From assembly GCA_025200525.1 (NCBI GenBank), contig CM045762.1, positions 190,427,154 to 190,491,153 on the forward strand: a stretch of 64,000 bases of DNA, in the 5' to 3' direction. This DNA comes from Camellia lanceoleosa (Eukaryota; Streptophyta; Magnoliopsida; Ericales; Theaceae). Positions 10,967-22,340 of this stretch are shown in pieces (position 1 is the stretch's first letter; every line of letters starts with the position of its first letter). The notes below the pieces were generated by a model. That model saw only the letters and a program-made list of their open reading frames with translations. It ran no database searches and had not been told where the DNA came from. The translations under genes were made by a program, and so were the position numbers.

Positions 10967-11914
10967 CAAAGTACTGCAACACAGTATTATTGAAATGATT
11001 TTTTGTAATTCACAAGATATGAAAAGGATACAAGGAGGGACGTCGTTCACATGCACCGAGCATCGCTCACAAAAGTCATGGCCTGAGGTCAACTCGAAGG
11101 TCCACTTACGTCTCAAAAAGTGTGTTTTCCTGCACTGTCTTTAGTGATGAAGGTTCATCAATCGCAAAGGGGAGGTTACTGATACCAACTTCGATACTTC
11201 GTTCCCACGCTATTCTCTTGCTTTACTTTCCTTTTTACTAGTAGTTTAAGCACGTTGCACTGCCTCAAGCAGGTTTTATTTTTTCAAAAGCGTGTGTTTT
11301 TGCAAAACACATGACAGAAATAAAACAACCATCTTGTTCAAAAGGTGTTACATTTGTATTCTCTATGCATCGCATCGCATGTTAGCACATAAAAGTGTGA
11401 ATGAAGTTGAAACTGTGTTTTGAAAACAAACCATCGCATTGTAATAATCAGGTAGTGAACCAATTACAACTCGATAAGCAAAACGAAGACTTGACAAGCT
11501 AGCCAAGTGCGAGTTCAAATCGATAAACAAGTCAAAGACTTAAAGAGAGGGAAATACAACTCGATAAGCAAATGTACAACAACTCGATAAGCAAACAGGT
11601 GTGACTCCACAAGAATCGATCACCGGGGGGGAATTGGAGATGGTGAAGTTCCCCAATCCCTAGCATAAACAGCTCAGGGAACAAGGAGGAAAGCCATCGG
11701 CTAGGGGGAGAGGCCATCGGCCGTAAAAAATGGCCATCGGTCAGAAACTTGATCCATCGGCTAAAAATGATGGCCGGTCGGCACAATATTCGGCCGGTCG
11801 GCTATAACTTGTCTGCACCAGCAGAATGCTGACATCTGTCCTCCACTCAACCTTATCTCTACAAAAGGATCTCAGTTTCATGGTTTTCTCCATTTTAACA
11901 CTGAGTTGCTCCAA
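10967..11914. promoter_or_regulatory. Upstream region of the Tat-1 antisense gene with short repeats
   Basis: No coding frame is supported. The motif AACTCGATAAGCAAA recurs between about 11465 and 11600. A cluster of CCATCGGC and GGCCGGTCGGC motifs lies at 11694-11810. The piece 11769-11818 resembles LTR B 22646-22694, so the antisense gene's upstream region and the LTR share a segment. Inferred to be promoter DNA from its position only. Confidence 0.5.
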
Positions 11915-13187
11915 ATGGAAGTGCTCCTTGCCCAAAAACTCACAGCTTGGATTGCTAGCTTGGATGGCTCGAAAAAGTTGAATTTTCGAGGTTTCAACAT
12001 GAATGCACTATTCACTCTGGGTCGTACCCCGTTGCATCTTCCGTTTCTTCATGCCGCGGCAAGGTTTTGGAATCCGGTGACGCATGTCTTTAGCTTTACT
12101 GGGCAAGAGATATGTCCTACCTTTGAAGATTTCCAAGTTCTAATGCAATCTAAGCGCGACGAGGAGCTCCTGCCCCAGCTTAATTTTGGCCATGCCCAAT
12201 CCTTAGGGCAAATGTGTGGACTTAATATGCGTGACGCTCGGTCTCAGATTTGTGACGGGATGCTGGATATCCCGAGTTTGATCGATCGGTTTTCTGATGC
12301 CGGTGATCGCAACAACCATCATTGGCAAGGTTTTCGGCGACACGCCCTCTGTTTGTGCATGCTATCTCATTTTCTATTTGTCTCGGGCTCCAAAGGGTCT
12401 AGTGTCCGGCTGACCGAGGTTGCCCAAGGCTTGAAGGAGGGCAAGAGCTGTATTGCCATGACTCTGGTTGAGACATTGCTGGGCTTAGACGCCTTTTATC
12501 GCTGAGAGACGACCCGATTAGCAGGGAGCCCATTACTGCTGCAGGTAATGTTTCCCACCCCATCTTACAGATATGTTGCTCACATCACTCGGCTCTCAAG
12601 CTCGGTTTTTCTCACAAAAACCCTTTTCTCACTTTTTTTTTCTCATCGTACATCTCTCTATTCTTTATTCTCTCATTTTTCATCCCTCCCCAGGTATGGT
12701 TGATGGACAAACTGCAGGTTATGGACTCTTGTCCGGCATATTCAGCTCGCGGCTACTTTTTCCGGCATCGTCTAGTCAATGCCCTTGATGAGGGATGGTG
12801 GTTTGCTTGGATGTGCAACTTGTCCGCAGACCGCATTGCTTGGCGATGCCCTTGGCTCAATCTACTTGCGATGGGCTATAGCATGACCAAAATTGCAACC
12901 GTGAATTCGGCTTGACTCCACATGTCTTCTACTTTGCATTCCGATTCGGTCATGATCGACTTCTTTCGCCGAAGGATAGAGTATCTGCTTGCATTTCGGC
13001 CGAGGCACACAAATTTTGCTCGGAAGGCCACAACGTAGAGGACAAGCGATCTCCTGGCCCCCGCTCCCACTTTTAGTTGCGCTTTGTCTGATGAGTGCAT
13101 AGATTGGCTCAATGAAGAAGCACAGGTTGGGCCCAGCTTGGCATCAGAGGCTTCGACCAGCTCTGGGAGGGGGCGCAGGAACACCTG
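11915..13187 (+). pseudogene. Antisense gene of Tat-1: plant mobile domain-like protein, two exons, broken
   Basis: The gene runs opposite to gag-pol. Exon 1 starts at ATG 11915. Its protein (FTLGRTPLHLPF, RFWNPVTHVFSF, CPTFEDFQVLM) resembles the plant mobile domain found in Tat-type antisense genes and in host MAIL/MAIN-like proteins. A canonical intron at 12545-12693 (GCAG|GTAATG to CCCAG|GTATGG, 149 bp, pyrimidine-rich end) joins exon 1 to exon 2 in frame at LLLQ|VWLMDK, a typical mobile-domain motif. Exon 2 ends at 13187. Three in-frame stops break it: TGA 12503, TGA 12913 and TAG 13036. The role in the element is unknown; the family is thought to concern nuclear or silencing functions. 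The call is strong for the gene and moderate for the domain. Confidence 0.75.
12545..12693 (+). other. Intron of the Tat-1 antisense gene
   Basis: GT donor, T/C-rich 3' end and CAG acceptor. Removing it keeps one frame across a conserved motif, which supports transcription of this strand in an ancestor. Confidence 0.75.
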
Positions 13188-13880
13188 ACTTGACTATGCC
13201 CTGGATTTATTGCTTTATTAGTACTTTCAAGTTTTCTTTATGAATGTAATAAAAAACAACTTCAATTGTATGAAAGAGCAGGAGAACTCTGTATTGAAAT
13301 CAATGAAATTGAAGGTTGTGGTACTGAAAATTTTCCACTTTGGTCCAAAAATGGTCTTTGTTGTAAAAAGATTAATTTGAACAAAGTCAACTTTTATTAA
13401 AACTTTTCAAAACTATTTTCAATATGGATCGAATCCGGACACGCTGAGATCTCATCCTTGAGATGCACAACCGGATCCTCGTGAATCGGAAAGTTGCCCC
13501 TAGTTTGAGTAGCACCGCGGCACTGCATGGCAACGGAAAGTTGCCCCTAGTCTGAATAGCACTGTACCAGAGATCATAGTCAAAACTGATCGACAAAGAT
13601 GACCGAGATGATCAAATGGACAAAGCTGATCGGGGAAAAAGTTTATGGCTGAACTTCAGGATGAAGCTGCCTACGTATCCTAAGGATGGGAATCAAGCCT
13701 TACGTAGTTCAGGCTTGGGTTCACTCGAGTATTTTCACTCTCCTTTTGCGCTCTAACTTTTGCCAAGGCCGCCCTTTGCGGGTTTTCAACCTTGCGAGCT
13801 CAGTTTTTATATTTTCTAATTTTTTTGTACTCTAACTTTTGCCTAGGTTGCCCTTTCGGGTTTTCGGCCTAGCGAGCCTC
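13188..13880. other. Region between antisense gene and integrase, with short direct repeats
   Basis: A copied segment around GGAAAGTTGCCCCTAGT occurs at about 13488 and 13535. A second pair of about 50 bp (CTCTAACTTTTGCC followed by GCCCTTT and CGGGTTTTC) begins near 13751 and 13830. A polyadenylation-like AATAAA-type region lies near 13245-13255. No gene is seen. Confidence 0.5.
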
Positions 13881-15110
13881 TCAAGGGTAATATTTCTTCA
13901 ACTTGTCCATGTTGATCGGTTGGGAGAACTCTAGGCCATCTAGGTCCATCAGAACCACAGCTCCACCTGACCAAATTGACTTGATGATATAGGGACCAGT
14001 CCAATTGGGTCTGAACTTGCGCCTTGGGTCATGGATGGGAGCTCGGTTGTCCTTGAGCACCAGATCTCCTTCCTTCAAATTCCTAGACATAACCTTCTTG
14101 TTGAAAGCCCGGGCAATTCTGCGCTGATAACCTTGAACATGGTACAGTGCTTTCAGTCTTCACTCATCGAAGAGCATGAGTTCCTCAAACCTGCTCTGCT
14201 ACCAATCTGCTTCGGCTATTTGACACTCAGCCAATACCCGCAATGACGGAACCTCAATCTTAATAGGTAGAACGACTTCCATCCCATAGACTAGTGAATA
14301 CGGAGTCGCTCCAGTTGAAGTTCTAATTGAAGTCCGGTAGCCCCACAGAGCAAACGGCAACTTATCTGGCCAATCCCGGTAGGTTTCCACCATCTTCTGT
14401 AAAATGTGTTTGATATTCTTGTTGGTAGCCTCAACTGCTCCATTGGTTTGTGGCCGATATGTGGATGACTTATGGAAAGCCACGTTGTACTTCTCCAACA
14501 AATCAATCACTGCCTTCTTGAAGTGGGAACCATTATCTGAAATTATCTCGTTTGGGACCCCGTAATGACAAATGATGTTGTTTCTGATAAACTTCGCAAC
14601 ATGTGAAGCCTTCAACACCGCATAGGACTGGGCCTCGACCTATTTGGTGAAATAATCTATTGCAACTAAGATGAACTCATGCCCATTCGACCCCTTCGGA
14701 GTAACAACCCCGATCACATCAATTCCCCATACTTAAAATGGCCATGGCAAAGTCATGTTGTACAGCTTTGATGGCGGGATGTTCATACGATTCGCATGGA
14801 TCTGACATTTGTGGCATCGCTGAACAAAACCGATACAATCCTCCTCTATGGTGGACCAGTAGTAACCCTGTCTGAGGATCTTCCGTGCTAGCATTACCCC
14901 ATTCATATGTGCACCGCATTCTCCTCCATGGATGGCCTCCATCAGGCGCTTCGATTCTTCGGCTTCTACACACAACTTGTGCATTCCCAGATGACCTCTC
15001 TTATACAGTTTACCCCCACAGATGATGAACTGAACGGCCATTCTTCTGATCGCCCTTTTATCCTTGGCATTTGCCCCGGTGGATATGCTTCCTTCTCCAA
15101 GAAATTCCAA
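13881..15110 (-). pseudogene. Tat-1 integrase, broken
   Basis: Three frames together cover the integrase. Frame 14733-15110 holds the HHCC zinc-binding module (CHKC). Frame 14199-14618 holds the core (ISDNGSHF aspartate, then NGAVEATNK with the glutamate). Frame 13881-14090 holds the C-terminal part (FRPNWTGPY, a common end motif of Tat integrases). Several frameshifts separate them. The first catalytic aspartate should lie in the gap around 14640-14730. No chromodomain is present, as expected for Tat. Confidence 0.8.
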
Positions 15111-17146
15111 ATATCGTAATACCAGGGGTTTTCGTCCTGAACCTCATCTATGGCAGCGATCGACTCATAGGCCAGTGCAAATTTCTGGTCAATGATGACT
15201 GGACGCATCCGGACTCCGGACGGGATGTCTATCATGGAAGATAGAGTTACTAGTGAATCAGCGAACCTGTTGTTCTCTCTTAGTAGATGAGTAAAACTTA
15301 GCTTCTCGAACCGAGGAATTAATAAATCCAAGGTCTGGTGATACATCATCATCTTTTCTTCTTTGACTTTCCAGTCTTCTTTTGCTTGAGACACAACAAG
15401 GTTTGAGTCCCCGATGACGTCCAACCGTCTTGCCCCTAGTTCTAGGGAAGCTTCTAGACTGGCAATGCATGCTTCATATTCTGCCTCGTTGTTCGTGACT
15501 TTGAATCGGAGTTTGAAGGCTAGAGGGATACGGGAATTGTCGGGTGCTATCAGCAACACTCCTATCCCATGTCCGTACTGGTTTGACGCTCCGTCAAAGT
15601 ACATCGTCCAAAATTCATCGTCGATGTGCAAAATGGCTTCATTTGGGAATAGGTACTCAACTGCTTCATACCCTTCAACCGGGTGGTCGGCAAGGAACTC
15701 TGCTACCGCTCTCCCCTGTACTGACTTGCGCGTCACATACTTTAGATCAAATTCGGAGAGCAACAGCAACCAACGAGCTAGCCTACCCGTAAGTGCTGGT
15801 TTCTCGAAAAGATATTTGATGGGATCGAGTCGTGAAACCAACATTACAGAGTGAGCTAACAAGTAGTGCCGCAGCTTCTTGGTAGCCCATACCAAAGCTA
15901 AGCAAGCCTTCTCCAATGGTGTGTAGCGAGTCTCATACTCTAGCATCTTCTTGCTCAGATAATAGATGGCTCTCTCCACTTTGTCTTCCGATTCTTGCAC
16001 GAGCATACAGCCCATTGTAGTCTCAGTCACTGAAAGGTACAATATCAACGGCTTTCCTGGCTCTGGCGGTGACAACACGGGCGGGTTCTGTAAATATTCT
16101 TTGATTGGTTCAAAAGTAGCTTGGCATCGGCCGTCCCATTGGAACTTCGTTCCTTTCTTCAGGAGACCAAAAAGTGGTTCACAAGTCAAGGTTAATTTTG
16201 AGATAAGCCGTCTTATGAATTGCACTTTACCCAGAAAGCCTCGCACCTCATTTTCAGTCATTGGTGGTGGCATTTCTAAGATGGCCTTGATTTTTGAAGG
16301 GTCGACTTCGATGCCCCTTTGTGTAATCAGAAACCCTAGCGTTTTTCCCGCTGTAACACCGAATGTACACTTCTGAGGATTCAGCCGCAACCAAAATTCT
16401 CTGATCCTTTGGAAACACTTTTGCAAGGCGGTGTAGTGGCCCTCTCTTTGTTTGGACTTGACAATCATGTCGTCCACGTACACCTCAACCTCTTTGTGGA
16501 TCATATCATGCAGTATTGTGGTCGCGGTCTGTTGATATGTAGCTCCAGCATTCTTCAACCCAAACGGCATTACTCTGTAGCAGTATGTCCCCCACGGGGT
16601 GGTGAAAGCAGTCTTCTCCCGGTCTTCAGGTGACATCACTATCTGATTATAGCCTGAGAAGCCATCCATAAACGAAAGCACCGCATGCCCCGCTGTGAAA
16701 TCCACCAGCTCATCGATGTGCGGTAGGGGAAAGTCGTCCTTCGGACTGGCTCTGTTCAAATCCCTGAAGTCCAAACATACTCTGATCTTGCCATCTTTCT
16801 TCGGCACTGGAACAATGTTGGCCAACCAAGTCAGGTATTCGGATACCAGCAGGAAGCCTACGTCTATTTGCTTGGTGACCTCTTCCCTAATCTTGACGGC
16901 CCAGTCTGGGCGAATTCTCCTGAGTTTCTGCTTGATAGGTCGGGCCTCGGGGTCGAGAGGGATCCGATGCTGTACAATCTCAGGATCAATTCCAGGCATG
17001 TCTTCGTAGGACCATGCGAAAACATCTTTGAAATCTTTTAATAAAGCGACTAAGCGCTCGCGTTCCTCCGAAGACAACGTGGACCCGATCTGGAGCAGCC
17101 GCGGGTCCTTCTCAGTACCAACATTCACAGTAGTGATTTCATCCAT
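14966..17146 (-). pseudogene. Tat-1 reverse transcriptase, RNase H and second RNase H
   Basis: A 726-codon frame. RT fingers and palm include VCLDFRDLNRASPKDD (about 123-138), the palm aspartate in SFMDGFSGYNQ (D161) and the catalytic box YVDD (223-226). The first RNase H (about 367-445) has LYLSVTE where an active enzyme has an aspartate, so it looks inactive. The second, archaeal-type RNase H has MYFDGAS (D518), NNEAEYEA (E556) and VIGDS (D580), so its acidic residues are kept. This dual arrangement is established for the Tat lineage. The frame loses register near 15070, just before the integrase zinc module, and its start is separated from the protease region by an in-frame TAG at 17174. 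Confidence 0.9.
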
Positions 17147-17173
17147 TAATGGTTTAACAAATCTCTCATGCTC

Positions 17174-19315
17174 CTATTCAATTAAACGCTGCAAAATCGG
17201 AGGAATTTCGTCCTCGTCGTTTTCATCAAAATTTTGAAAATCCTGATTTAAGCAATAAATCAAAGGCATAGAAAAGTACTCGAAAACCACATTCACCTCA
17301 TTCTCATTAAGTGCTTCCAAACCGTCTGATTCTTCTGTTACAATAGACTTAAAAGAGAAAGAAAAAGACGACCTAGACAGGACTGTGGCATCCGGGTTAT
17401 CAACCCCAGGAATACCGAACTCAGACTCAGTTAAGCTGGAACTTGATTCTGACTCACAAGACTCGGTGGAATCAGATTCCAGCTCACTGCCTGACCCGGT
17501 GCTGCTTAAAAATCCCTCTGGGTACTGCCAGACGAGAGAAGGTGCGATGGATGCATCCAAAATGTTTGCTAGTAGGCCCGCAGCCGTTTCATCTCCGATC
17601 ATGGATACCGAGGAGTTATCCCCCAAGCACAACTGGTCGATCGAAGGATCTGAAAGTAGACAGGCCAGCGCTACCCCCATTTCCAGTGTGGTGTCCTCAG
17701 ACTCTATTTCACTGCTCTGTTCCGCCTCAACTATCGGGTCTGTCTGCTCTTCGGTAGCATCATTCCCAGATAACTGAAGATCAAAGAAGATCTCAAATCC
17801 CGGCACGCACTTCCTTTCCGCGTTTAGCCATGGCTCCAGAAAACCACAAAATGGGAAGTCTTCCCCCTCCCGGACGAAGCGTCCGTTTAGGGTACCCTGG
17901 ATGGGCCGGTGCATCAACTCAAACGGTTTCCCCATTTGTTTTGCTCTAGCTCTTCTAGCCATTTCCTTTCCCTTTCTTATCCAATCCTCCTTGGTGGGCA
18001 GATAACCCAAGCCAAAGGTATGAGGGTTGTGTGGCACTTCGGCCAATGCTGCGACGCCTTTCCGGCCGCTCCTTCCTAATCCCATCCCGGGGATGTGTTG
18101 GAGTTTGTTCATGAGGTATACTGCTTGAGCACTGGTATACAACCCCTCATTAGCTGCCATGATACTTTGTACAACCTGAGCCTCGGCCAAGGTAAAACCC
18201 GATATGAACACGTCCTCCATACCGTGTTCAATTTCTAGAACAGGCGTGGATACCTCCGGTGGTGGGTGGATCAATGAATTCCTGAAAACAATGGCTACTC
18301 CCTTCCCATAGGGGTATTTCACCATTTGATGCAAAGTGGATGATGATACCCTTCATGATCGACCACGACGCCCTAGAAGCAAGTTGAACGTTGCAGGAAC
18401 CTCTAAGACATGGAAATCTATCTCATGCTGTCCCGGCCCAACCTTTGTCTGAATTTTAACGGTTCCCATCACCTCTCGGCTTGTATTGTCGTACGCCCGA
18501 ATTACCTGGGCTGTTGGTACAAAATCTGCAATCTTCAAGCCGATTGCATATGCTGTCCTTGCCGGGCAGACGTTGATAGCGGATCCTGTATCAACAAGAA
18601 CCACCGGTATCCATTTATCCCTACACTCCACAGAGATGTAGAGTGGCTTGTTATGGTCTGCCCCCTCGGGTGGCAATTCTTTGTCAGAAAATGTCAGCAT
18701 CGGGGTAGCTCCTCCCGGAAAGACTAATCCTACCAACTGTTCTGGCGTAGTTTCTATCGAAAGCTTGGCCTTGTCCATGGCTGAAAGGACGGCCTGTCTA
18801 TGCACTCGGGAAGCCATAAGCAGTCCCCAGATGGAGATGTCTGCTTGTATCTTTTTCAATTGTCTTAGAACAGCCTCATCTTCAAGTTGCTTTTCTCTTT
18901 GCTTCTCAGCCTCCCTATCCTTCCCAGAAGTCTCGGGTTGATCTAGATGTGGGGGTTTGAAGTACCGCCCGCTCCGGGTCATATGGTCGATTTCTCCCAG
19001 GTACCAAGTGTCATCGAGTTGGTTGCTCCCCCAATCCTCATCTTTGTGGACGAGACACAAGTCCTCGTCCTCCCACCACATTCCATCAGCAGCTAATAGA
19101 CATCTGTCCGGCTCTGGTATGACTGTTCTTGTACTCACGGTACCTTCCCTCCATATGCTCGCAGCATTCTCAGTTTCTCTGCGCACAGCAGTTTCGGTCT
19201 CCACATGGGCCTTGGCCTTCCTGATTCTCTCGGAATCTTCAAATCTCCTTTGCTCCAACTGTGCCAATGTCTGTTCCAATTGCGTTGGCGTAGCTGTCGG
19301 CTCAATGACTCCCAC
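17174..19315 (-). pseudogene. Tat-1 aspartic protease and G-patch region, broken
   Basis: Two frames in the same register. In 18353-19315 the protease carries the catalytic VDTGSAIN (D242) and the C-terminal LLLGR box. It cleaves the polyprotein. The frame breaks at 18353 through small indels and continues as 17174-18334, with a G-patch-like module GMGLGRSGRKG at about 83-93 and a long acidic, serine-rich tail (about 185-386). A G-patch next to the protease is common in Tat/Ogre polyproteins. A TAG at 17174-17176 is the only stop between this region and RT; it may be a nonsense change or a site of readthrough or splicing. Confidence 0.8.
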
Positions 19316-19375
19316 ATTCGCAATACCCGAGTTCCGAGCGAAATTCTTAGTGCCGGCGCTCTCCGGCGGTGTACT

Positions 19376-20099
19376 CTATTCTTCAACCTTTCCGGTTGTT
19401 GCTGACATTCTTGCCCCTGCCGGGCCCCATTCTGACTGGAACTCTCCTACCACATCCGGGTGATCATCCAACCATCCCGTAGCCTCGGCTAATTCTTCGT
19501 AATCAAACCAGTTGACCGCTACATCCCCTGGGTCTTGGTCATCAGAAAGCGGAGATTGGCAAGGTCCTCTCCACAATGGCTACGTCATCCGCCCTTCCCC
19601 AGACTATCCCCATGGATCATACACAGCTCTCCTTCTGTTGGTAGCTCCATATCTGGCCTGTCCTGACCTATTGACAAAATGTAGTCGCTCGGACTGTATG
19701 CCTCCTCAACACAATTCCCAGATTCCGCAGACTCTGTCTCAACAATCCTCTTTTTCTCTGAATCTCGCCTCTTGTATCCTTAACGGTCACCACCGTAGGC
19801 TTAGATTGGGTTGTGGAGATGTCCATCATGCACAAGTCGGTGCAATTAGGGAAGAACACCTCCGGCTTAGGTAGGTGGGAAGGAGTGATATAGACACTAG
19901 GATCGTATGGCATGACCCCAGTTTGAATGAAATTGATTCTTTTGGGCAGTGGAGCTTGGTTATGTGTGGGGAGGGGATTTGTCATAACATTAGGTTTCTC
20001 AGGAGGTAAAATCACCTCTTTATCGATGAGATGTTGAATCTCATGAAGTAACCGGTAGCACAGATCGATGTCATGACCGTGCTGTTGGGAAATGAACAA
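19376..20099 (-). pseudogene. Tat-1 gag C-terminal region, frameshifted
   Basis: Frame 19668-20099 continues gag after a one-base shift near 20085: the zinc-knuckle-like motif (YC.F..QHGHD) is split between this frame and the upstream gag frame. Frame 19376-19576 continues toward the protease. The intact order is visible in the related copy at 25224-25838. Confidence 0.65.
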
Positions 20100-21388
20100 T
20101 ATTTGGTTGGGTTGTGGGTAATGGAAAGGTTTTCCGGTAATGGCCGCGGCTCGAGGGGCTTCAGATGCCCTTTCTTGATCAAGACCCCCAGAGCTTTGGA
20201 TAGAGGCATGTACAGTGGGGCGAAGGTTCTGGTGTTTTTGGATGGGTACTTAGTTGTTTGTGGTTTGCTTCCGGACGCACCGAAGAATGGTGCGGCTGCC
20301 ATGGTTCTTGGTGGGTGGTTGGTGGTGACCATGCTCACTTCGCAGGCTCTTGTAGTGGTAGTGCCGCTCGGGCCTGTATTAGTGTTGCGATTGAAAGTCC
20401 TTCGGGGTTGCTCTCGGTCATTATCAATTAAGCCTTGCTTTAAGGCATCTTCAATCTGCACCCCCATTTCATGTAGGTCAGAGAAAGTAGGGAAGGGAAG
20501 TACAATCATCTTCTGCATCAGCTTCGGCTGAAGATTGCGCACAATCATCCGAATCTGGTCTTTGTCTGTGGGCCTCAAGGTCATCATCGAAGCCTTGGCC
20601 TTCCATCTAGTCACAAATTCTGAGAAGCTTTCTTTAGATTCTTGCCTGGTTGTCTCGAGATCACGGGTTGTAATCTCGATTTGTGTGTTGTATGAGTATT
20701 GCAAGTTGAAGGCCTCAGCCATTTCGTTCCAGTTTCTCTTGACGTCATCTTCTAGCTTGGCAAACCATATGGCCGCCACACCCGACAGGGTCCGGCCAAA
20801 TAAAGACAACTTCTGAAGTCTGGTGAGGCCCATCGGCCTTAGGATATCTGAAAACAGTCTCAGTTGCACCATGGGGTCCCCAGACCCATCAAACCGATCA
20901 ATGTGCGGCATTTTGAATCTATCAGGCAGCGTCACAGCTGCATCGGTGTATCCATCTTCAATGTCAGGGATGGTCTTGACTCCCTGGGATCTCCTGAACA
21001 GCTTTTCAAGCTTGCTCAAATTTAGTGCGGTAGGATCAGTCTTGAACTCAAAGGGAGAGTCCGGTAGGTTGGTGGGTGTTTTGACAATAGGATTGGGGAG
21101 GGGGGGGGAGGGGGGGGGGGGAGGCGGTGGGAAAAATGTCATGTCCCGAACACGGTTGTCGCCTGGGGTTTTGGACTCTGGCGGGGGGGGAGAACTTCGA
21201 GAAGCAGACGCTCCGGTTTGCTGTTGCAACCTCCCGATTAACTCTGCTTGTTCCTTCACAACCATGGCCTGCTGCTTGGTGAACTCTGCCTGTCGGACAG
21301 CATCCTGTTGCATTGTTTTCATACTCTCTTGGAGGTGGCACACCATCTCCTCTAAACTGGCCATACTATTCTGTTCTGACTGAATCAC
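20012..21388 (-). pseudogene. Tat-1 gag (retrotransposon capsid protein)
   Basis: A 458-codon frame. It starts with a glutamine-rich helical part (about 1-60), then a proline-rich linker encoded by the poly-G tract at 21095-21131. The retrotransposon gag core (about 160-300: FDGSGDP, LFSDILRPMGL, AIWFAKLEDD, SEFVTRWKAK) forms the virus-like particle. The N-terminal extension present in the related copy at 36748-37164 is frameshifted here (21389-21600). The end is frameshifted at the zinc-knuckle region. Confidence 0.85.
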
Positions 21389-22322
21389 CGGTATATGTTC
21401 CCTCTCCGTAGGAGAAATAGAATCTGATCCTCCTCAGACTCGGGGGTAGACAAACCCTCTCGAATCGTTGAACCGATACCTCTGCTGTTGCCCTCCGTCT
21501 AATAACCGGGGGTAGAGAGCGATACACTGGTTGTCCGTCTACCAGATCCTCAGATCGGTGGAGTCGATGACCTCTGATCCAGAGTGCTTGGGGAATATCT
21601 ATTGGGTTCGAAGCAATTGTGCTTAACTACCTAGTAAAAAGATAAATAAAGCATGTAAATAAACAGACAATCGGACAGCGTAACGGCGTAAAATAAATAA
21701 ACACACAACACACGGTCGGGTATTATAATACAGCCAAAAGCTGGATACATTGTTCCTCAAACACTGATCACTGTTTTCGAATCGTTGCCCCTAAGTCTGA
21801 ATCTGATACCCGCAGATAACTGATTCCCGAAACACTGATGCTGGTGCCCTCAGGCCTGATACTCAAACTTGCAAACTGACATGTACGTTCCTGCAGAGAT
21901 ACACTCTAAAGCACATAGCAGATAAGTGAGAGCCAAAACACCCCTATGTTGGGGTAGGGTTTCCTTGTCCTATTTTGTCAGGAGCTAGGGTTTTACTATG
22001 CACGCAGCGGTTTCAAACAACCTATATCGGGTAAGCAACCTGTCCTAGTTTGGAATGGTCACTATGGATTCCGAATATGCACTAGGTCGAATGGTCGAAA
22101 AGGGTGCCCCGGTGAAACCGGGGTTTGTGTTCCCATGCTGTCAGAGCCCACAACCGGTCAGCCTTATGGTCATGCCTTGACAAGACAAGCCTCCGGCAAA
22201 CCATTCAGGAATGGCAGATGGCAAACACTGTGTTCCTAGGCGCACCAATGCACATGCAATGCAAAGAAACACACAAACATAGTCAAAACAGGATATCACG
22301 AGTTCGAGTCAAGCTCTCTAAA
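21389..22322 (-). other. Tat-1 leader and frameshifted gag N-terminus
   Basis: The part next to gag (21389-21600) aligns with the gag start of the neighbouring copy but has indels. The rest is 5' untranslated leader, about 85-90 percent similar by eye to 37165-37865. No extra ORF upstream of gag, as in some Ogre elements, is supported. Confidence 0.6.
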
Positions 22323-22340
22323 TCCCCAGCAGAGTCGCCA
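22323..22340 (-). other. Primer-binding site of Tat-1
   Basis: TGGCGACTCTGCTGGGGA on the - strand, five bases inside LTR B. From memory this resembles the tRNA-Arg-type site of Ogre/Tat elements. It fixes LTR B as the 5' LTR. Confidence 0.75.

Noticed and set aside
9165..11116. Very long - strand frames (up to 438 codons) with repeated cysteine-rich peptides
   Set aside because: They arise because the tandem unit is 57 bp, a multiple of three. The peptides simply repeat every 19 residues, frames exist on both strands, and part overlaps LTR A.
15414..17237. Several + strand frames of 60-150 codons opposite pol
   Set aside because: Shadows of the - strand RT and protease frames, with no motif of their own.
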